Assembly: GCA_022813625.1 (NCBI GenBank)
Contig: JAKLMB010000014.1
Location: 124,001-188,000 of the forward strand
DNA length: 64,000 nt
Direction of reading: 5' to 3'
Source of the DNA: Aaosphaeria pasadenensis
Lineage: Eukaryota; Ascomycota; Dothideomycetes; Pleosporales
The position numbers and the translations under genes were made by a program. The number at the start of each line of letters is the position of its first letter. Position 1 is the stretch's first letter. The notes under the pieces were generated by a model, which was not told the origin of the DNA, searched no databases, and saw nothing but the letters and a program-made list of their open reading frames with translations. Positions 58,558 through 64,000 of this stretch are shown here, in pieces.

Positions 58558-59594
58558 TCGAAGAAAGTGGTCGGGTTCACAAGAACGTGGGTTCGCAAGA
58601 GGCAAAATTGATACAGGGCCTCAATTGTGTCCTCGCCCTTCCGATATCTTTCTTTATGTACGATGTAGATAGCCTTGCAGCAGGCCCGTCAGGTGCTCCC
58701 TAGATATAAATTTGAAGAATCATCAGATATCAGTCGCAGGATCAAACGTAATTGAATGGGCCCTCAATTCACTTTCAAGACATCATTCTGACGCGCCGAA
58801 TTCTCGTCGTTTGTATCTGTGAAGTCAGAATCCACACATGAGGCACTGGTAGGTATCACCGTTCACCCCTTCACTTTCACTTTCACCTTCACTCATGCAT
58901 GATCACATTGTTTCCCCCCCAGCCTTCAACCCAAGGCCATATTTAAAAAGGACACCATCCCCCAAAAACGGCATCGGTTCGTTCAACCTTGGCCCTTCGG
59001 ACCCTTTTGCCTGTTGTTCTGCCCTCTTTCTGGGATCGGCAAACTTCCCGAAGGCCTTCACAAGGAACCTTCGATCTCTATGGCGTATGTTCGTAGCAAG
59101 AAAAGTAGTCATCCCGATCAGATCTCATCCTGTGAGCGTAATAACTCAAAGGCGCCTGAGTTGTTCATGCTTGGCAGCAGCACGATGGCGAAGACGGCCG
59201 TCATATGTTCCAATTCTGACGTTGCTACAACAAATGCAGCTCCAATGGAGCCTTCACTTGATGCTGCATCGACCTGGCTAGGTTCCTCTCCTAAGAAGCA
59301 TCGAGCTACGAAAGCCGGCAAGGCTCACTCAGACAATGGTTGTTATGGACGGCCACTGAAAGGTATGTCCCCAGCCATCACTTTCGAAACCACGTGGCGG
59401 TTGTGGCAAAACAGTCCCTCTGTACTCCGCGTCGCGTGCTAGCCACAACACCCTTTTGTTGTTGTTGTTTATCCTGCGCGCCGCTAACTCAACCTCATCC
59501 AGCAACTCCTCCTCACACACCGCAATCCCACCACCTTTTGCTTCCCCCCATTCGCCTAAAATCCGCAAAGACTTCAACTACTGAGCAATCAATC
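58558..59594. other. Intergenic, 1 kb, with a possible upstream exon
   Basis: This holds the PKS 3' UTR and the promoter of the next gene. A plus-strand frame (59,014-~59,363) has a protein-like stretch with a basic run (SSPKKHRATKAGKAH) and ends at a GTATGT donor. It may be a first exon of the following gene, but I could not fix the join. Confidence 0.4.
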
Positions 59595-61241
59595 ATGGAA
59601 AGGCGTCTGATTGGTGGTCTACCTGACCCAAATAACTCCCAAAACCAAAACAGCCTCGCGCTCACCATCATGCCTCGTTCTACTACACTGCTTGACACTG
59701 GTATGATACACGGACGAGAAACACAATCAATTTGGTAATGCTGACTCTCCTCCCAGAAAATGGGATTCCAACACCAGCTACGTCGCATAGCAATGAATTC
59801 GAACTGGCCCACCTCCGCAACGAGGTCAACGGCGCGCAGAGCGCCAGCAATATCAACACCATGGAGCGTAAGTCTTTGCATCCCATTACGAGAGTTCCCA
59901 TTATGAGAATAAACAATCGCCATGAAGCTCTCGCCGTTTGGCAGTTCCATATTTACAACCACAGTGTCCCGCCAGAGCGACGTGATCGCGCACCTCTCCA
60001 GCATCAATGGGCGGGTGTTCAATTATCTGCGCGACCTGGATAACCGCATCGGCTCTCTAGAAGCAGAGAATGCGAATCTTCGTAATCGGCTTCATGATCG
60101 TGAATCCAACAGGTTCTCTGTCCAGCATGTTAGCGACAGCTTCTACCGTCAGCGCGAGCCTCTGCGCATCCAGTACGGCGGCATCGACGATCGTTCTCGC
60201 TCTCGCTCTCCAACACCTGAAAGGGCCGAGCAATCCGTCAGCACATCCGATGCCCCAGACCTTCAGGATGAGCAATCTGCTAGTGAAATCGGCCAAGACG
60301 CCACCCACGGCGGTGCATCCAGGTCTTCTGTCGTCGGCGATTCTCTGATTGCCGATGCTGCACCACAACAGGATGAGGATGACATCCTTACTGAGTGTAA
60401 GACGGAGCCGCAGTCGCCCTCAAAAGGCCGCGGCAGGAAGCGCGCTCGAAACGTCGCGACAAATAAACGTGAGGTCCACAAGTTGGACAAAGTTATGGTA
60501 TCGTCACTCGTCAGGATGCCTAAAATCCCGATCACGGATACGGAAATCATCGTGTAAGTGCCTCGCAATCTAGTGATGAACCAAAGCTCACGCCTATAGC
60601 TATTTCTTCAATTCCTTGTCCCGCCCGCTCGTCGCATGCCGCTTGTATTCGCGTGGCTTTGGTCCAGCCAAGATCACTGACAGTACGTATCGCAAATCAT
60701 TGTTCCGTGATGTTCTGACCGCGTTATAGCCATTAACGAGCATCGCGATCTCGACCCGCCCTTCCTGCGCAATACTTGCTCTGTAAAGTGCGTGACGGCA
60801 ATCAGGCGAGGTGCGGAGAGATTCAAGTCAGAATGGGAATCTATTCGCGACCAGTTTAGGGACGCCAGCATCGCCGAAGCCACCACGCTCATTCGCGACG
60901 GCGACGGCGAGTCCACGGAAGACATCGATGTGCGCGAGCTGTTGACCGCGCTGAACAAGCATCCGGACGAGGAACTGCACGGTGTAGGTGGAATCTTCAC
61001 TCGCTGTGTCAAGTACTGCGAGGACAAGAAGCTCTCCTGGCCACTCTCCCAAATCGACAAGCTGGCCGCAACAATTGAGGCCAATGACATTGCGGATGAC
61101 ATCGCTGAGGGAATCGCTGAGGACATCTCTGAGAATAATGACGACAGTTCCTCTGATCTCGATTCCATCGACGAGGGCCTCTATAAAGACTTACAAAACT
61201 ACGTCGCCGATCACGAATCCAAAGATCTCACCAACATGTAA
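59595..61241 (+). CDS. Hypothetical coiled-coil protein with acidic C-terminus (five exons, 466 residues)
   Basis: I do not recognise this protein. Exons 59595-59700, 59757-59867, 59965-60553, 60600-60682 and 60730-61241 join in phase. Residues ~75-110 (SINGRVFNYLRDLDNRIGSLEAENANLRNRL) are a clear short coiled coil. Next come a Ser/Arg/Pro-rich stretch (RSRSRSPTPE), an acidic patch, and a basic nuclear-signal-like KGRGRKRARN. A probably folded block follows, starting RMPKIPITDTEIIVYFFNSLSRP, with four Cys (CSVKC and FTRCVKYC). The tail is acidic and has a weak repeat (ADDIAEGIAEDISE). The composition suggests a nuclear protein. It is just downstream of the PKS, but nothing ties it to that pathway. 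Confidence 0.72.
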
Positions 61242-62938
61242 GGTTTCCGCGCCGGTGAGAACCCTGCTGTTGGCCTCCAGCCCACGGATGTAACGAAGCA
61301 TACAATAAGTCTTCCCGCTCTTGTCCTTGCATTCTTGGCTGTCCAACTAGGGGTATGGTGTTGAATCTCAATGGAACATCAGGCTTGTAATATTTTGTTT
61401 GTTCTGATTCATGTTTGTGGTCTTGTGGGCGCGGGGCTTGGCCATGGCGACAATCGAACTGGGTATGAACACTGTTAATGGTCTCGGGATTGTATGATGT
61501 ACGGAATAATATGGGAATGGCGTCTGCGGTTTTTCAACTCATGTAAACACACCACCAGATGGTTCACATGGTTCACTTCAAAAACTCCTGTTAACGCGCG
61601 TCGGGCAAGCTGGTGGTATCGCCTAGCTACTCATTCAAACGCAAAGGCGGAAGCTCAGAGTGTGTGTAACTACAATCAAATAATTCTCAAATCACTTCAC
61701 GCTATCCACTGTGCACGTTGTGAATACGATACCGGGCGTCAGTAGCCACACTTGAAAGAGCTTTGAGTATTGTCGCGGACAGCGCCTCTGTAGTAGGGCG
61801 TACTGTGATGTTTCCTACTACAAAGGTAGGATAAGTAGATGTTTACCTTTGTCGACAAGCCTCGCGAGGTAGGTGGACTGTGCCTCAATCTCTCTCGACA
61901 ACCTTAATCGATCTATCTACTCCTTGCCTGGTGCCTATCTTCATATGCGAGATTTCCGAACAGCTTCATCTATCCTGCGACACCACCACAGTAGCTACAG
62001 TGAAAAGAGCTTCGGTATATTTAGACTCCACTTAACTTACAGAATCATTCGTACCTCAAAGATACACACATAAAGTCGCAGCACGATCATCATCTGCCCC
62101 TAATACACAGCGATCCATTGAGATCTTCCCTCATAAAAGTGTCGGGTCTTACGGAAAGGATACGGTAACAGCTTGTCCACCTTTTATTCAAGATGCACCA
62201 CGTTCGAAAAACACTACTCACACCACTCATTGCATTCGCGTGTTCTAATCATCATGGATAATATGTATAGAGTTTCGCCTCCCCCTACAGTTTTATCTGA
62301 TTGAATAAATATGTTATATTTGACTCACGCATGGGCTTCGCTCAGGCAAGGGCACTTGGATTTCTTACTGTGCGATCTAGTCGGTGTTATATTAGGGTTT
62401 GTGAATGTTGTTGTCTGAAGTGGAACTGGATGCCCAATCTAGTGCCGGTACGTCACTGTAGGGGAACTATACGGGATGTTGATGGTGGTTGTACTCTTTC
62501 GGTACTTCTAATTTCTATCGCTACTCATGTGCCTTGACCAACTTTCTGAGGTTTGTGTAGTTTGAACTGATGGTGAGTGATAGTGCTCTTCGAGCACTAC
62601 AAGTGGTTATTCTCATCTGAAGGCCTATCCAAGCGCTTGATTTTGAATCAGCTCCATGAGGTTGGTGTAAGTAGAGATACTATCTGGTGATAGATTGTTG
62701 AAGCCAGGAAGAGCTACTGTTCAAGGTTAGCCATCTCGGAGGCTCTAGTGAATTGTTCCTCTCTGCTATTTGGGCGGCGATCGAGTAACGTGTCTACGCA
62801 ATTGAGCATGGTCATCAGTGGAAGGAGGATCAAAGGCAAAAAGAAAACTTCATTACGGTACCAGATCCGGTCTGTGCCGTCATCTGTACGTCTCGTCTTG
62901 GAACCAAACGCCGTCTAATCGACCATACCTCCCCGTAA
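61242..62938. other. Intergenic, 1.7 kb
   Basis: AT-richer DNA between the ends of two convergent genes. Only short frames occur, and I see no conserved gene, tRNA or repeat of note. Confidence 0.5.
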
Positions 62939-63780
62939 CTACCAGGGACCACCCAACTGACTCAGCTCAGCGAGCTGGTCTCCATCTCCTCCCACCTCCA
63001 GCCTCGACTCGATCTGGGAGGGATACCAGGCCTCCATGAGGCTGGTGATCCACTCCGCCCGCTGGTCCTGTGCGTGCTCCAACTTCCAGAGCCGCCTGTT
63101 CCACTGCAAGTGGCTCACGATCCTCATCTTGATGCCCGGGAATCTGCGTAAAAGCTCCCCGAGGGGCCCCAGGTGCTCCTGGTAATCGTGGTATTGGCTT
63201 GTTGTCATACCACTCGGTAGAACGACCGCGAGATCGAAGGTTGCTTCGCCGTGGGCGAGCTGGTGGGCGATTATGTTGAGGTAATGGACCCTTTGGGCCA
63301 CATTCCTCTTGGTGTCGAGGATCTGCTCCAAGAATCTTCGGCGTGCTGAAGCCCGTCAGTCATGTTGTCGTAAAGGTAGAAAGCGAGAGACTTATCTACG
63401 TGAGGCTCTGATCGAGCCCCTTCACCATCCCTCATGAATCGGGAGGTTTGCTCGCAAAGCAACTCGAGCAAATCGTAAAAGTGCCCGGAGACGATCGCCT
63501 CGAACGAGCAGGTGATCTTGGGTCTTACTTGGAGGAGCCAATCGTTGACTGCCGAGTCAACGATGCTGCTGGCTTCCCCGTGAATGATCCCACTTGATGC
63601 CAATAGGCTGGTGGAGACTGTGCCAATAGGCAGGATGATGTAGTGGGGATAGCGGAAATCCCGAAAGCTGCTTCGGAGTTTAATGTATTTGCGTTCGCGT
63701 GGTATATTCTCGTATACCATTAGGCGAAGCTCTGGTGGGAGAGAGAGGAGAGGAAATGGTGTCTGCCCTGCGTTAGCCAT
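62939..63780 (-). CDS. F-box/2EXR-like hypothetical protein
   Basis: Exons 63780-63426 and 63345-62939 give 253 residues. The N-terminus has FPLLSLPPELRLMVYENIPRE, the L-P-x-E-L-R-x-x-I/V-Y segment found in F-box-like and 2EXR domains of filamentous ascomycetes. The middle has paired helices (FYDLLELLCEQTSRFM). The C-terminal part continues with NIIAHQLAHGEATFDLAVVLPSG and an acidic end. The donor GATG|GTGAAG and acceptor CTTCAG are the only pair that joins the two frames; the 80-nt intron has a CTGAC branch-like site. An upstream in-frame ATG at 63888 is possible, but the start at 63780 has a better context (AAACATGG). Such genes form large expanded families of unknown function. Confidence 0.7.
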
Positions 63781-64000
63781 GTTTCTTCTTTGGTATTTGA
63801 AGAAAACAGTGCAGTTAGGTTGTTGGTTTGAAGAGGAAGAAGGTAAAGGCGAGGGGAGCTCATATACAAGGTTCGCTTGGGATCCCACTGAGAATCACCC
63901 ACTACACTGTTTTTGCTTTCACCTTCACCTGAAGTGCCACACTATTGACTGCTACTGAGACCTTTCACTCGCTCGGGTACCATTTCTGCTTCACTGATCG

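Overview
This window is nuclear DNA of a filamentous ascomycete, most likely from Pezizomycotina and perhaps Dothideomycetes; the class is an inference. The grounds are many short GT-AG introns (about 45-80 nt), a CDC3/AspB-type septin, an Exo70 with the fungal N-terminus, a fungal rhodopsin-fold membrane protein, a PDR-type ABC transporter and a highly reducing polyketide synthase (PKS). I rebuilt every multi-exon gene by joining frames at GT/AG sites with matching phase. Only the cyclin-like intron remains uncertain.

Left part (1-20.9 kb), mostly housekeeping. It holds the 3' part of a GNAT acetyltransferase (+), an unrecognised secreted protein (-, five exons), a seven-helix rhodopsin-fold membrane protein (-), an APC-superfamily amino acid/choline permease (+) and a cPLA2/lysophospholipase-family enzyme (-). 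These are followed by exocyst subunit Exo70 (+), septin AspB/CDC3 (+) and a POM33/TMEM33-family membrane protein (+). Exo70 and the septin both serve polarised growth and cytokinesis, but each has its own promoter-sized gap.

Middle (20.9-42.1 kb). Two gene-poor stretches (6.2 kb and 3.7 kb, rich in microsatellites) flank one cyclin-like gene. Then come glycogen phosphorylase (+, six exons), a pseudophosphatase of the dual-specificity fold (+), a long disordered protein with a tandem repeat (+) and a Yip1-domain Golgi membrane protein (-).

Right part (42.9-64 kb), the accessory section. A full-size PDR/CDR-type ABC exporter (-) is divergent from a ketopantoate-reductase-like oxidoreductase (+), which is followed by a single-exon 2487-residue PKS (+). 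The PKS reads KS-AT-DH-cMT-(no ER)-KR-ACP, and its KR has lost the glycine-rich cofactor loop. Together they look like a minimal secondary-metabolite locus of synthase, reductase and exporter, with a CGG-N5-CCG site between exporter and reductase. I see no trans-enoyl reductase, releasing enzyme or cluster regulator in the window. Beyond it lie an unrecognised coiled-coil/acidic protein (+, five exons) and an F-box/2EXR-like protein (-).

I found no transposon, CRISPR, rRNA or convincing tRNA. Nothing here is a clearly new biological system. The most unusual items are the PKS with its degenerate KR loop, the Cys-retaining pseudophosphatase, and a cluster of TACGGAG motifs in the 6.2-kb gap.
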